A DNA stretch of 64,000 bases from Rhodonellum psychrophilum GCM71 = DSM 17998 (GCF_000381545.1 NZ_KB906684.1:62001-126000); one strand, 5' to 3'. Numbered from the stretch's first letter, positions 1-8,989 are shown. Numbers and translations: made by a program. The notes: generated by a model not told the origin, from the sequence alone.

Positions 1-270
1 ATCAATGCTGATCAACAGTGGGGTTTTGGAAATTTTCTGAAAGCGGTGAATCAATGCAAGCATTCTTTCGTAGGTGTTTTCCACATCGAGAACCTCTTGT
101 CTTTTTTCGAAATTGGCTGCGGCACTTTGTCGGCTGTGAAAAAATGTGATGCCGCCAATATGAAAATCCCTAATCAGTTTTTCCATTTCCTGAATATGCT
201 CCTCGCTGTCGTGGACAAATGCAGCGGGTGAAAAAAGCTGTCCGATTTTTTCCAGTTTTGTGTAAGGCAT
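1..270 (-). CDS. GH3 beta-N-acetylhexosaminidase, N-terminal fragment (cut by window edge)
   Basis: Reading the minus strand from an ATG at 270 gives 90 open codons that run off the window. The peptide begins MPYTKLEKIGQLF, continues with a DFHIGGITFF segment and reaches PLLISID at residues 84-90. This is the pattern of the N-terminal barrel of family 3 glycoside hydrolases of the NagZ type, where PLLISID leads into the substrate-binding Asp. Such enzymes remove N-acetylglucosamine from muropeptides. No signal peptide is visible, so the protein may be cytoplasmic. It lies 113 bp downstream of the AmpG-like permease on the same strand, which fits muropeptide recycling. Family assignment is fairly secure; the exact substrate is inferred. 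Confidence 0.75.
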   Translation of the reverse strand, partial: MPYTKLEKIGQLFSPAAFVHDSEEHIQEMEKLIRDFHIGGITFFHSRQSAAANFEKRQEVLDVENTYERMLALIHRFQKISKTPLLISID

Positions 271-383
271 CACTCAATATGTTGGGTTGTTGGTAAAATT
301 AAAATGGCAAAGCCTCAATAAATAAGAGGATAAACAGTGTCTCTCTAACCGCTGCATCCAGATTTATTCATGGAGGCATCTTT

Positions 384-1664
384 TTACAAAGATGCCTGAC
401 TTGGTTTTTTCTTTCCAAATTCCTGGGGGAATTTGACAAACTTGACCAGCAATATTCCCGGAAAAGCAGCGATGACCACCCAAAGAAAGAAGCCTGAATA
501 GCCCAGCCATTCTTGGACAAAACCACTGATCATTCCCGGAAGCATCATGCCAAGGGCCATAAAACCTGTGGCAATGGCGTAATGGGCTGTTTTGGAAACT
601 CCTTCTGCGATATAAATCAGGTACATCATAAAGGCAGCAAATCCAAACCCGTACCCCAATTGCTCAACAATCACGATCAATGCCGGGAAGATGGCAGATT
701 CGGGTTGCCAATAGGCCAATAAAAAATAGAAGAAATTTGGGATGTTTAGAGCTAAAATCATGGGGAGCAACCATTTTCCCAATCCATCTCTGGAAATGAC
801 GATGCCACCGATGATGCCGCCAACGGAAAGGGCGATGATGCCAAATGTGCCGTAAATCAAACCCACCTCACTTGTGGTCAGTGCGAGCCCTCCTTCCGCT
901 CTGGCATCCAATAAAAATGGAGCCGCCATCTTAACCAGCTGGGATTCTCCCAATCGGTACATTAAAATGAAGGCCAAGGCAATTCCGATTTGTTTTTTTT
1001 GAAAGAAGCTCAGGAACACCTTGCCAAAGGTGAGCGCCTCCTCTTTCACATATTCTTTCTGTGATTCAACTTTAGGGGTCGTCAATAGATTAACTACTGT
1101 CAATACCAGCATCAAAATTGCCACCATCACCATTGTAATGGACCAAGCTTGCGTATTGTCGCCAAGGCTTTGTTCGAGATAACCTGCCACAATCACGAAC
1201 AAACCCTGCCCAGTGACCATTGCAACCCGGTAAAAGGTGCTGCGGACGCCGATGAAAAAGGATTGCTGGTCTTCTTTGAGTGCCAAAAGATAAAAACCAT
1301 CCGAGGCAATGTCATTGGTCGCTGAAGCAAATGCGGCAACCCAAAAACAGGCCAAACTGAGCAGAAAGAAAGAATTGGTGGGCAAGGACAAACCAATACC
1401 CAAAAAAGTAATGGAAAGGATCAATTGCATGACCAGAAACCATTTCCTTTTGGTGCCATAAAGGTCTACCAAGGGGCTCCAAAAGGGTTTGATCACCCAG
1501 GGGAGATATAGGAAACTGGTGTACAAGCCTATATCGGAATTGTCCACGCCCAAGTTTTTGAACATAATCACAGAAACCGTGATGATCAGGACATAGGGGA
1601 TGCCTTCGGTCAGGTAAAGTGGAGGAACCCAATACCAGGGATTGTTTTTGATGGGTTTACTCAT
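384..1664 (-). CDS. AmpG-like major facilitator permease
   Basis: A 426-residue protein with about twelve hydrophobic segments. The opening WYWVPPLYLTEGIPYVLI and the following LPWVIKPFWSPLVDLYG loop are typical of the AmpG branch of the major facilitator superfamily, which imports anhydro-muropeptides or amino sugars across the inner membrane. The start overlaps the stop of the upstream acetyltransferase by 4 bp (ATGA), showing translational coupling within the cell-wall operon. A GH3 hexosaminidase follows. Function as a muropeptide or MurNAc importer is inferred from family and neighbours; a sugar permease of different specificity is possible. Confidence 0.8.
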   Translation of the reverse strand: MSKPIKNNPWYWVPPLYLTEGIPYVLIITVSVIMFKNLGVDNSDIGLYTSFLYLPWVIKPFWSPLVDLYGTKRKWFLVMQLILSITFLGIGLSLPTNSFFLLSLACFWVAAFASATNDIASDGFYLLALKEDQQSFFIGVRSTFYRVAMVTGQGLFVIVAGYLEQSLGDNTQAWSITMVMVAILMLVLTVVNLLTTPKVESQKEYVKEEALTFGKVFLSFFQKKQIGIALAFILMYRLGESQLVKMAAPFLLDARAEGGLALTTSEVGLIYGTFGIIALSVGGIIGGIVISRDGLGKWLLPMILALNIPNFFYFLLAYWQPESAIFPALIVIVEQLGYGFGFAAFMMYLIYIAEGVSKTAHYAIATGFMALGMMLPGMISGFVQEWLGYSGFFLWVVIAAFPGILLVKFVKFPQEFGKKKPSQASL

Positions 1665-2167
1665 GATTTTTTGGGAAGGAGGTGTTGGTAAATACTGATT
1701 TCCGAACCCTTTATTATAGTCGCTCCAACTGCCTTTTTATAAAAATCAGCTGGTCCGACTCCACCGATGATGGCGTAGGCATAGCCCATTTCTTTCATGG
1801 ATAGAAGGCTTTTTACCAAAAGCACTTCCCCAATGCCTTGGCCTCTAAAGAATTCCGATGTCCCCATGGGGCCAAAAAAATTCCTGGAGCTGGTTTCATA
1901 GCAAGCGAAACCCAAGATTTCACCCTCTTTTTGAGCAATAAAACAGGTAGGTGGCATGTTGGAAAAAGCAACTTCCACCTCATTCGACCAATACTGACCA
2001 AAATTTGCAAAAACCCAGTCCTGAACCATGGACTTTTCCGGAGCTATCGGTCTTCTGAAAAGGATGTTTTTCTGTGCAAATGCACTTTCATTTTTGCTGA
2101 TTTCCGGAAGGTCCACCAATCGGACGATCATGTCTTGCATATTGGGCAGGGAGTTTTGAAGACTCAA
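1661..2167 (-). CDS. GNAT family N-acetyltransferase
   Basis: 168 residues with the acetyl-CoA binding motif A of the GNAT fold: R108-G-Q-G-I-G113, followed by a helix and a beta strand (YAYAIIGGVGP). The last third has an FYKKAVGA segment, typical of GNAT motif B. It overlaps the glycosidase gene upstream by 4 bp and the permease gene downstream by 4 bp, so it is translated in the same operon. The substrate is unknown; an amino sugar or muropeptide amine is plausible from the company it keeps. No signal peptide, so it acts in the cytoplasm. Confidence 0.8.
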   Translation of the reverse strand: MSLQNSLPNMQDMIVRLVDLPEISKNESAFAQKNILFRRPIAPEKSMVQDWVFANFGQYWSNEVEVAFSNMPPTCFIAQKEGEILGFACYETSSRNFFGPMGTSEFFRGQGIGEVLLVKSLLSMKEMGYAYAIIGGVGPADFYKKAVGATIIKGSEISIYQHLLPKKS

Positions 2168-3846
2168 TAAATTTCAAATACTGCAGGGGTGCTTTCCCTG
2201 CCAAAATGATCGACAAGGCTAATGGCAATAAATTTTTTGTTTGTCCCAGATTCCAGCGGGATCAAGGTCCTGTTGTCCGACCCAAGGTAGACTTTTTTTG
2301 TTTCCATAAGTGCCGATCTCTCAGAAAGTGTTTTGAGGTTTGCGGCGGAATGAATGAGGGCATATCTGAAGGAAACATTGATGCGTGCGTTGTATTGCAG
2401 GGCAAAACCACCCTTGTGCGGGACGATGGTGGGCGTTTCGGGATCCTCTAGTTGCATTCGGTTTCTAGGCGTGAATTGGGGAGGTGAAGCGGGTTTGTTG
2501 TAATGGTTTATGCGGATGTGTTCGGCCACATCTTTATTGATGACAAAGAGCGATCTGGCACTGAAATAAGCATTTCCAGAGATGTTGGAGGTGGTTCTGG
2601 TCAAGTCAATTTGTTTTGGGATTTCCAAGGGATCGTTCCAGGCTTGGTCTGCATTGTCCCGAATTTTATAGGGGCTGTTGCCGATATAGATTTTGGTGGC
2701 GTGATTATTTTTTGACCACCATTGGACAAGCTCCCGGTAGGAAGCCAGATTGTAATCCATGCTCCAATAAAGCTGTGGGATCAAATAATCAATCCAACCA
2801 TTTTTCATCCAAGTGATTGGATCAGCATAGAGGTCGTCAAAATTGGACGTGGCCCTGGTTTTGGAGCCATTGGGATCTTTGTCATTGTTTCTCCAAACGC
2901 CAAATGGACTTACGCCAAACTGGACCCATGGTTTTTCATACTTGATGGCCTGGTGAACAGCGCTGATCAGTTTATTCACATTTTCCCTTCTCCAATCTTC
3001 CAGTTTCTGTCCGGTTGTGGCATGTTTTTTATAGGAGACCAAATCGTCAAACACAAGTTTGTCCACTTTGTAAGGGTAAAAATAATCATCGAAATGGACG
3101 GCATCCACATCGTAATTTTGGACCACTTCTCGTATCACCTCTGTCAGGTGCTGCTGTACGGCGGGAAGTCCTGGGTTGTAATAATACTTGTTCGAATATT
3201 TGATCATCCACTCGGGGTGCTTGAAATAATCGTGTTCTGGACTGAGTTTTTTGAGGTCCAAGTCCACTGTTGCGCGATAGGGATTGAACCAGGCATGAAA
3301 TTCCATTCCTCTTTTGTGTGCTTCCAAGATCATCCAGGCCAGCGGATCCTCATCGGTAAGCGGCTTTTGGCCCTCTTTTCCAGTCAGGTATTTTGACCAA
3401 GGCGCCAAACGGGAAGGGTAAAAAGCATCACCGGAAGTCCTTATTTGGACGATTACGGCATTGAAATTCATTTTTTGGTAATAATCCAACAAGTTAATAA
3501 AATCGGTTTTTTGTTTCGAAAAAGGATCCCTTGAGGAGCTTGGCCAATCGATGTTGCCGACCGTAGCGATCCATATCCCGCGAAATTCCCGTTTGCTAGG
3601 AACCATATCGACTTCCCAAACCTTGAAAATCCCCTTATTCTTTGGGATTTCAGGAAGAGAAGGCAAAGGAATGGGGGCAGGCTCTTTTGCAGGAACAGGA
3701 ATCGGTTTGGTGGCTGTTGCTCCACCGGTCTTAACAATGGGTTGCTTTGAGGCACAGGCGCCCAATACAAGGAAAATAAATCCCAGAATAAGGGCTTTTA
3801 GTAAGTTGTTGTTCACGATCGATTTGGACAAAAATAATGGCGTCAT
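2164..3846 (-). CDS. GHL10 (DigH/YddW-like) lipoprotein glycosidase
   Basis: 560 residues. A lipoprotein signal ends at LGAC31. A Pro-rich linker (residues 45-70) leads to the glycosyl-hydrolase-like 10 barrel (about 84-400), recognised by EFRGIWIATVGNIDW, FNAVIVQIR, FHAWFNPYRA and the acidic HFDDYFYP segment at 251-258. A C-terminal Fn3-like stretch (about 460-560) follows. E. coli DigH of the same Pfam family (PF02638) cleaves peptide-free glycan strands of peptidoglycan; an amidase gene immediately upstream would generate such strands. The gene lies 6 bp after the amidase and overlaps the acetyltransferase by 4 bp. Family is certain; activity on denuded glycan is inferred. Confidence 0.88.
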   Translation of the reverse strand: MTPLFLSKSIVNNNLLKALILGFIFLVLGACASKQPIVKTGGATATKPIPVPAKEPAPIPLPSLPEIPKNKGIFKVWEVDMVPSKREFRGIWIATVGNIDWPSSSRDPFSKQKTDFINLLDYYQKMNFNAVIVQIRTSGDAFYPSRLAPWSKYLTGKEGQKPLTDEDPLAWMILEAHKRGMEFHAWFNPYRATVDLDLKKLSPEHDYFKHPEWMIKYSNKYYYNPGLPAVQQHLTEVIREVVQNYDVDAVHFDDYFYPYKVDKLVFDDLVSYKKHATTGQKLEDWRRENVNKLISAVHQAIKYEKPWVQFGVSPFGVWRNNDKDPNGSKTRATSNFDDLYADPITWMKNGWIDYLIPQLYWSMDYNLASYRELVQWWSKNNHATKIYIGNSPYKIRDNADQAWNDPLEIPKQIDLTRTTSNISGNAYFSARSLFVINKDVAEHIRINHYNKPASPPQFTPRNRMQLEDPETPTIVPHKGGFALQYNARINVSFRYALIHSAANLKTLSERSALMETKKVYLGSDNRTLIPLESGTNKKFIAISLVDHFGRESTPAVFEIY

Positions 3847-3852
3847 TCAGTT

Positions 3853-4509
3853 TCAGGGATTGCTTTTCAAGTTGAGGTCTTCCAATTTTCTTCTCAGTCT
3901 TTTCATGAACTTTGGTCCGGGATCCACTTTCTGGGTAAGGTAATTGGGATCGGTTTCCTTCCAGATAGCAGATCCCTGAAAACCTTGGTATTCATGGTGT
4001 CCGATCAAATAAGTCAACGCGTGTTTTTTGCTCAGGTATCTTATCAATGCTGCATTGGCCTCGAGCTGTGCCTTGGTCAGTGGAGCATCCGGCCCCCCAA
4101 TATTTTCAATGCCGATGGCAGTATAATTCAAGCCAATTGTATGTCTAGCAAAGGTGGTGTCCGGCAACAATCTGAAAATCGCACCATCTCTGTCCACCAA
4201 AAAATGGGCAGACACATTCAGGTTGCTCGCCGTGGTCAATTCTGGCCGCCCTCCCAAATTCACGGGATTAAAGATGTCAAAAGTAGCTTCCAATGTATTC
4301 ACCGCGGTCCAATGGACCACGACCATTGTGGGAGCGATGGTGGCTTGTGTTTTGTCAATACCATGTCGGTTTTTGAGGTATTCTAGGGACAATCGTTCCC
4401 TTTCTTCATCGAATTGAATGGGTTTTTCAAGAATCCTAAAGGTCTGCGCACTGCAGCTCAGTAGAAAAAATGGGAAGAATAGGTAAAGAAAACCCTTTAA
4501 AAATTTCAT
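3853..4509 (-). CDS. N-acetylmuramoyl-L-alanine amidase (Amidase_2) lipoprotein
   Basis: 218 residues, first gene of the minus-strand cell-wall operon. A short lipoprotein signal ends in LLSC19. The Amidase_2 fold is shown by VVVHWTA (H66, zinc ligand), FARHTIG (H123), GIENIGG, GHHEY (171-172) and VDPGPKF (D196). The His normally ten residues before the Asp is displaced by a loop insertion, so H171 or H172 is the likely second zinc ligand. The enzyme cuts the lactyl-alanine bond of peptidoglycan in the periplasm, like AmiD. The closely spaced DigH-like gene downstream would act on its product. Confidence 0.88.
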   Translation of the reverse strand: MKFLKGFLYLFFPFFLLSCSAQTFRILEKPIQFDEERERLSLEYLKNRHGIDKTQATIAPTMVVVHWTAVNTLEATFDIFNPVNLGGRPELTTASNLNVSAHFLVDRDGAIFRLLPDTTFARHTIGLNYTAIGIENIGGPDAPLTKAQLEANAALIRYLSKKHALTYLIGHHEYQGFQGSAIWKETDPNYLTQKVDPGPKFMKRLRRKLEDLNLKSNP

Positions 4510-4610
4510 TTGCGGCTGTTTAAATATTTACCAAATATACTCAGCAAATCACGGCCATTGTAACTTTACCGAGTTCATTTTTTTAGGATGAACGCTATTG
4601 TTTGGCGAAG

Positions 4611-4646
4611 AAAAAAAAACCGACTTGGAATACAGTTCCAAGTCGG
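4611..4646 (-). terminator. Intrinsic terminator of hsp20
   Basis: A perfect 11-bp stem (4620-4630 with 4636-4646, arms CCGACTTGGAA / TTCCAAGTCGG) with a 5-base loop. Read on the minus strand it is followed by nine T residues (complement of 4611-4619). It lies 22 bp beyond the hsp20 stop codon. Confidence 0.93.
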
Positions 4647-4667
4647 CGTTTGGGAAAACTTTGGATG

Positions 4668-5129
4668 CTAACCTATCTTGATTTCCTTGGTTATTTTATT
4701 TCTACCTTCTTCCTTTTTGGGAAGGACAAGATGTAGAATTCCATTCGTGTATTTGGCTTCTATTTTATCCTCTTTGATGTTTTCGGGAAGGCTGAAGGTG
4801 CGCCGAATGGAGGAATAGGAAAATTCCTTGTGCATGTAATCCTTTTTGGTTTCTTCAGTTTTTTCCTCCTTTTCGGCATGGATGGTCAGCATGCCTTCGG
4901 AAAACTCTATTTTGAAATCCTTCTTGTCGAATCCTGGTGCGGAGACGTCAACCATGAATTCTTTTGGAGTTTCCCTGACATTTGCAGAAGGGACATCAAA
5001 ATTTTTCTCGGTATCCCAGAAGGTCCTTTCCAAATCCATAAGACTTGGCCCAAACAATCTTTCGGTATTGAATACTTCAGGAAGAATGCTGGAAAACGGC
5101 CCATTTCTTCTTTTTATTAAAGTGGTCAT
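4668..5129 (-). CDS. Hsp20/alpha-crystallin small heat shock protein
   Basis: 153 residues, usual length for bacterial Hsp20. The alpha-crystallin domain spans about 45-140, with NVRETPKEF at its start, VSAPGFDKKDF, RTFSLPENI, and the conserved GILHLVLPK at 130-138. The C-terminal I-K-I (150-152) is the I-x-I motif that docks into neighbouring dimers during oligomerisation. It is an ATP-independent holdase that binds unfolding proteins in the cytoplasm. The gene stands alone, with a 440-bp AT-rich region upstream and a strong terminator downstream. No CIRCE-like inverted repeat was seen upstream. Confidence 0.95.
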   Translation of the reverse strand: MTTLIKRRNGPFSSILPEVFNTERLFGPSLMDLERTFWDTEKNFDVPSANVRETPKEFMVDVSAPGFDKKDFKIEFSEGMLTIHAEKEEKTEETKKDYMHKEFSYSSIRRTFSLPENIKEDKIEAKYTNGILHLVLPKKEEGRNKITKEIKIG

Positions 5130-5571
5130 AATAAATTGGTTTTAGGTTTATTAATTGATTTTAAATTGATATAAAAATAATAAAATATAATAATATAAAG
5201 AATGATTTATATCAATGAATTTATTTTTTCAACTCAATTTCATTAAAAAATGAAAGATTCTGTCAATGATCCACTATTGAAAACAGTGCAATTCTCCAAT
5301 CATTGGAAAAGGGGAAAGTCTCGAAAATCCATCAACCAGTAAAAGCCGTAGATTGATCAAAAATCTTAACGCTTGAATTTTTTCAATTTTCCTCATTGAA
5401 AGAGGGAGAATTTTTTGTGTTTTGGCAGTTATCCAGAAAAATCTCCTTTAATAGCAGCAAAAACACTAAAAAATACCCTCTATTGGGTATTTTTTTTGAC
5501 TTATGTAACAATTAAATTTAATCCATTATTTACTTGATCATTTTAAATTTATTTATTTAAAATACATTTTT
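5130..5571. other. AT-rich intergenic region between divergent genes
   Basis: 442 bp separating the diverging hsp20 and zinc-finger genes. It should hold promoters for both. No sigma-factor motif was convincing. The only clear structure is an intrinsic-terminator hairpin at 5470-5497, described separately, which has no obvious gene in front of it. Confidence 0.5.
5470..5497 (+). terminator. Orphan intrinsic terminator or attenuator
   Basis: A perfect 9-bp stem (AAAATACCC at 5470-5478, GGGTATTTT at 5485-5493) with a 6-base loop, followed by more T residues to 5497. On the plus strand it precedes the ATG of the zinc-finger gene by about 75 bp. No plus-strand gene lies before it. It may end a small RNA transcribed from 5150-5470, or attenuate transcription into the gene at 5572. 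Confidence 0.75.
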
Positions 5572-5964
5572 ATGTATATAGAAGATAAAAATTGCCTGAA
5601 TTGTAATAAAATCATCCGGGGAAGGTCTGATAAAAAATATTGTGATGATTATTGCAGGAATACTTTCAACAACCTGAAAAAATTTGATGAAAACTCATCA
5701 AAGGGAGTTTACCTCAGACAATTGAATATCAACTGGAAGATTTTAGACAACATCTTGGAGGATGGAGTCGAGACGGTTCGTATTCCGAAAGACCGATTGC
5801 TTCGACAAGGGTATGATTTTAAATTCAGGACACATGAATTCACGAATTCACAAAGCAAAAAATACATCTACTGTTTCGATTATGGGTATCTGGAGTTGGA
5901 GGAGGACTGGGTCTTGGTCGTAAGGGATCTCAAATCAAAAAGACCTCTGGACAGATTTGGGTAG
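5572..5964 (+). CDS. Small zinc-finger protein of unknown function
   Basis: 130 residues. The N-terminus holds CLNC (8-11) and, after a basic loop, YCDDYC ending in RNTF, a C-x2-C...C-x3-C arrangement expected to bind one zinc ion. The rest is soluble and mixed alpha/beta, with a DYGYLELEEDW segment. No signal peptide or membrane segment. Similar short proteins are common in Bacteroidota with no assigned function. It stands alone, behind a possible attenuator. I do not recognise a specific role. Confidence 0.7.
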   Translation: MYIEDKNCLNCNKIIRGRSDKKYCDDYCRNTFNNLKKFDENSSKGVYLRQLNINWKILDNILEDGVETVRIPKDRLLRQGYDFKFRTHEFTNSQSKKYIYCFDYGYLELEEDWVLVVRDLKSKRPLDRFG

Positions 5965-6028
5965 ACCTCGAATGAAACTACAGAAATCTGGCCTGTGGCA
6001 TTCTTAAAATAGAAAGGGTGTTCATGAT

Positions 6029-6152
6029 TTAACCCAAATACACATTAGGTTCCCGAATAGGTGTTGAAACTGCAAGAAAATCAGACTATTCGGAGAATAA
6101 GGTAAAGTGCAAATATTGGATAATCAAAAATCTATTTGCAAACTTTTCGGGA
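6029..6152 (+). repeat. Dispersed inverted-end repeat, copy 1
   Basis: Left end TTTAACCCAAATACACATTA followed by the family core (GTTGAAACTGCAAG, ATCAGACTATTCGGAG). The right part is degenerate, ending near GCAAACTTTTCGGG. It fills the gap between the converging zinc-finger and DUF1080 genes. Confidence 0.75.
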
Positions 6153-6173
6153 TAGTGTTACAAGGGTTAAACA

Positions 6174-7001
6174 TTACTCTAATATTTTTATTTTTATTTC
6201 CCGAAATTCGATTCCTTGTCCTTCCGCCTGAATTGCTATAAATCCTTCCTGTAACATTTTTCCGTCCTCCTTGATTGCCGTATCATAGTTGTTGGCCACA
6301 CCACCACCGATTTGAGGATGTGTGTATCTTAAGACCGTATCTCCATTGATCAGATGAATTACGAGGGAATCCCCAAAAACAATCAGGTCGGCCTTGACCC
6401 ATTGGTCCCATTCAAAGGTGTCCGAGGAGGAGTCAATGCAATGTCGGGGATCCATCTTTCCCTCAAAAATCACTTCAGTACCCGGAGAACACATATTGCC
6501 TGTCGGTCGGGGTTTCCCGTCACCCAAACCCGCCAACAGTTGAAATTCTACAGAAATAGGCCAATCCTGCTCTTTCAGGATTGTTTTTGGATCTTGGGAA
6601 TGAAACATGATCCCGCTGTTTCTATAAGTATAATCAGGTGCATCCTCCATCCATTGGTCGGTAAAACGGTATTCAAGGCTGAAATGATAAGAACCATAAG
6701 GTTGATTGTAAAATAAATGGCCATATCTGTTCTCAAATTTTTGATAACCGTCATAGTTCACTTGAAGGTTACCGTCCACAACCCTGAAAGTCTCGGCATA
6801 ATTGTCCCCCACGTCATGGTGGTGAAATTTCACTGTCCAATCGTCAAAGTCTTTGCCATTGAAAAGGGAAATCCAATCGTTTTCTTCAGCAGTGGATGAG
6901 CACGATGGGTTTGCCAGTAAGGTGATGGACATTAATAGTGCAAACAAAAGGTGGTTTGATTTTGAGTTTGGCATGTGAGATAATGGATTAACTTTTTTCA
7001 A
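6174..7001 (-). CDS. DUF1080 (3-keto-disaccharide hydrolase domain) lipoprotein
   Basis: 275 residues. A signal peptide ends in ANPSC34, suggesting a lipoprotein; an internal Met at residue 10 (start 6974) is an equally good start. The concanavalin-like DUF1080 domain fills the rest, recognised by WISLFNGKDFDDW, YRNSGIMFHSQ, SVEFQLLAG and the closing EGQGIEFREIKIK. Members of this Pfam family (PF06439) act on 3-keto-glycosides or serve as carbohydrate-binding periplasmic proteins. It is monocistronic here. A second DUF1080 protein with a different N-terminal domain lies at 12441-13409. Confidence 0.88.
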   Translation of the reverse strand: MKKVNPLSHMPNSKSNHLLFALLMSITLLANPSCSSTAEENDWISLFNGKDFDDWTVKFHHHDVGDNYAETFRVVDGNLQVNYDGYQKFENRYGHLFYNQPYGSYHFSLEYRFTDQWMEDAPDYTYRNSGIMFHSQDPKTILKEQDWPISVEFQLLAGLGDGKPRPTGNMCSPGTEVIFEGKMDPRHCIDSSSDTFEWDQWVKADLIVFGDSLVIHLINGDTVLRYTHPQIGGGVANNYDTAIKEDGKMLQEGFIAIQAEGQGIEFREIKIKILE

Positions 7002-7381
7002 GTGCGTGGTTGTTCTGGAAAGAAAGCTGAAAAATGTCTGGAATCAAAAAATGAATCCCGATTTTGAAGCAAAAAGGAGAATTCACAAAGCAAATGCCCT
7101 GCATGAGAAAGCAAGTTCATCCATGAAGGAAACAATTATTTGTCGGGTTCGGGGTTATTTGGAGGATAAGAAATATTGAAAATTGAATTGCTTTCCGGGG
7201 ATTTTCCAAAAAAGGAGCGCTTAAAAAGGAGGGGGAAAGTAAGCATACTAAAAGCACTAGGAGTACCATTTGATTCAAAAAAAGGCTTCTGGATACCACT
7301 TAAAAGTGATATCCAGAAGCCAATCAAATTTTGCATTCAGTAATTCTCTGTTTCCAAAAGGGAGAACTAGAGAAGTGAATT
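7002..7381. other. Intergenic region with one terminator
   Basis: 380 bp between two minus-strand genes. The only feature seen is the terminator at 7277-7321. The rest should contain the promoter of the DUF1080 gene but shows no clear motif. Confidence 0.5.
7277..7321 (-). terminator. Intrinsic terminator of the L,D-transpeptidase gene
   Basis: A 12-bp stem GGCTTCTGGATA (7284-7295) / TATCCAGAAGCC (7310-7321), extended by an inner CACTT/AAGTG pairing. On the minus strand seven T residues follow (complement of 7277-7283). It lies about 60 bp beyond the stop at 7382. Confidence 0.93.
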
Positions 7382-8989
7382 TTATAAGAAGAACGTTGAT
7401 ACAGGAAGTGACATGGCAGCGGCCAGTTTTTTATCCATTTCATAGACATCTTTTCTGACGGCTACATTTCCAGCGATGTCCCAAACAGAAACATAAAGGA
7501 TCCAGACTTCTTGGCTCTTCTTTAAGCTAACATTTTTCTCTTGCTCCAAATTCATGGAATCGGAAATCGTTGACGCATCCCAATCATCGGTTTCCGCCAA
7601 CAAAAGCTCTGCAAATTCCTTGGGTTTTTCCATTCGGATACAGCCAGAACTGAAAGTCCTTTCGTCTTGGGAAAACAGGCTTTGAGCAGGGGAATCGTGG
7701 ATATAAATGCTGTAATCATTTGGGAACATGAACTTCACTTGACCCAATGGGTTCAGTTTTCCGGGTGACTGCCTGATCATATAAGGGAAATCTCCTTTGC
7801 TTTTCAGGCTTTTCCAATTGATTTTCTTTGCATTGACTTCGTTTCCGTCAAAATCCAATACTTTCATTTGGTGTTTGTCCAAGTAACTGATGTCCTTCTG
7901 GATGGAAGGAATTGCATCTTCCCAAAGGATGGTTTCCGGAAGTGTCCATGTTGGGCTAAGTACCAAGTAGGTCATGTCTGATTTAAACACAGGGGTTTGC
8001 CTGTAATCTTTTCCAACGATAACTTTTGAGGTCAAGATGGTGTCAGATTTTTGGATGTAGAAAAGACGAAAATCCGGGATATTGACAATCACCTTGTCTT
8101 TGTCGTTTTCGGTAAAATCAGGCAACCATCTCCAACGTTCCAAATTCACTTTGATTTTGGTGATCAAATCCGCTTGGCCATAGTTGATCGCTTCGATAAA
8201 ATCCCCACCGATGACACCATCATCGATCAAGCCGTGGCGCTTCTGAAAATGGGTTACCGCTTTGAACATATCTTCCGAATAGACATTTCCGGTCCCTTCG
8301 GATTTCAGTTCCTGCCAAAAAGCCAGTTTTTTCCGGATGGAAGGTATGGCCTCATGTTGATCGCCTTGTTCGATTTTGCCTTCAAAGTTTTTCACTTGCA
8401 AGGAGTCGACCAAAGGCTCAGCGATTAATTTCCTCAATTGCTCACGCAATTTGTTGTACTCGGAATTGTCGGGTCTAAGATTGGCCAAGCTTTTTTCCGG
8501 CGATTCACCACCAGCGATGGCAAGTAATACCTCGCTGTATTTTTCCGTGGGGATTTTGCGATCCATTTTCCATTCGATGTTGAGCTTTCCCGGATCTATT
8601 TTACCGATGTTCAGGTCGGAGGCAAGTGTCAGGAAGGATTTGCTCATCGCAAGATCTAAAGTGGCCAAAACCATAGGATCCTTTGATTTCTTGGAAGCTT
8701 CAATAAGCTGAGCCAATTCTTCGGTGAGGTAGTCGGTTTTCTCCAAACCATCAAAAACCACTTCATCCAAGGCCTCCAAGTAATTTTCAGCTACTTTCTT
8801 TAGCCCGCCGCTTTGGGTCCAAACAGGTTGGAACTCATTTTCACGATAGGCATCAACCAAGCTGGAATCATTTTTCGAAACATCGATCAAGGATTCCAGG
8901 ACTTCGGCAATTTCTGTTTGGGAGGGTTTTTGTTCGCAGGAAAAAATAAGTGCGACCAAGGCAAATACAGAGACAATTCTAAACTTCAT
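7382..8989 (-). CDS. L,D-transpeptidase (YkuD) lipoprotein, YcbB/LdtD type
   Basis: 535 residues. Lipoprotein signal ends in FSC18. Residues 20-200 are helical, as in the YcbB scaffold domain. A peptidoglycan-binding repeat lies near 240-270 (AVTHFQKRHGL...DGVIG). The YkuD catalytic domain spans about 298-465 and holds the catalytic pair H431 (YIHDSP) and C450 (SSGCIRM). YcbB-type enzymes form 3-3 cross-links in peptidoglycan. Length and domain order match the family. It is monocistronic with a strong terminator, and not linked to the peptidoglycan operon at 1-4509. Confidence 0.92.
   Translation of the reverse strand: MKFRIVSVFALVALIFSCEQKPSQTEIAEVLESLIDVSKNDSSLVDAYRENEFQPVWTQSGGLKKVAENYLEALDEVVFDGLEKTDYLTEELAQLIEASKKSKDPMVLATLDLAMSKSFLTLASDLNIGKIDPGKLNIEWKMDRKIPTEKYSEVLLAIAGGESPEKSLANLRPDNSEYNKLREQLRKLIAEPLVDSLQVKNFEGKIEQGDQHEAIPSIRKKLAFWQELKSEGTGNVYSEDMFKAVTHFQKRHGLIDDGVIGGDFIEAINYGQADLITKIKVNLERWRWLPDFTENDKDKVIVNIPDFRLFYIQKSDTILTSKVIVGKDYRQTPVFKSDMTYLVLSPTWTLPETILWEDAIPSIQKDISYLDKHQMKVLDFDGNEVNAKKINWKSLKSKGDFPYMIRQSPGKLNPLGQVKFMFPNDYSIYIHDSPAQSLFSQDERTFSSGCIRMEKPKEFAELLLAETDDWDASTISDSMNLEQEKNVSLKKSQEVWILYVSVWDIAGNVAVRKDVYEMDKKLAAAMSLPVSTFFL

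Noticed and set aside
46-231. A 61-codon plus-strand frame
   Set aside because: The opposite strand encodes a clear GH3 N-terminus across the same bases.
2722-3396. A 224-codon open frame on the plus strand
   Set aside because: It lies antisense to the GHL10-like gene, has no recognisable domain and reflects codon bias of the real gene.
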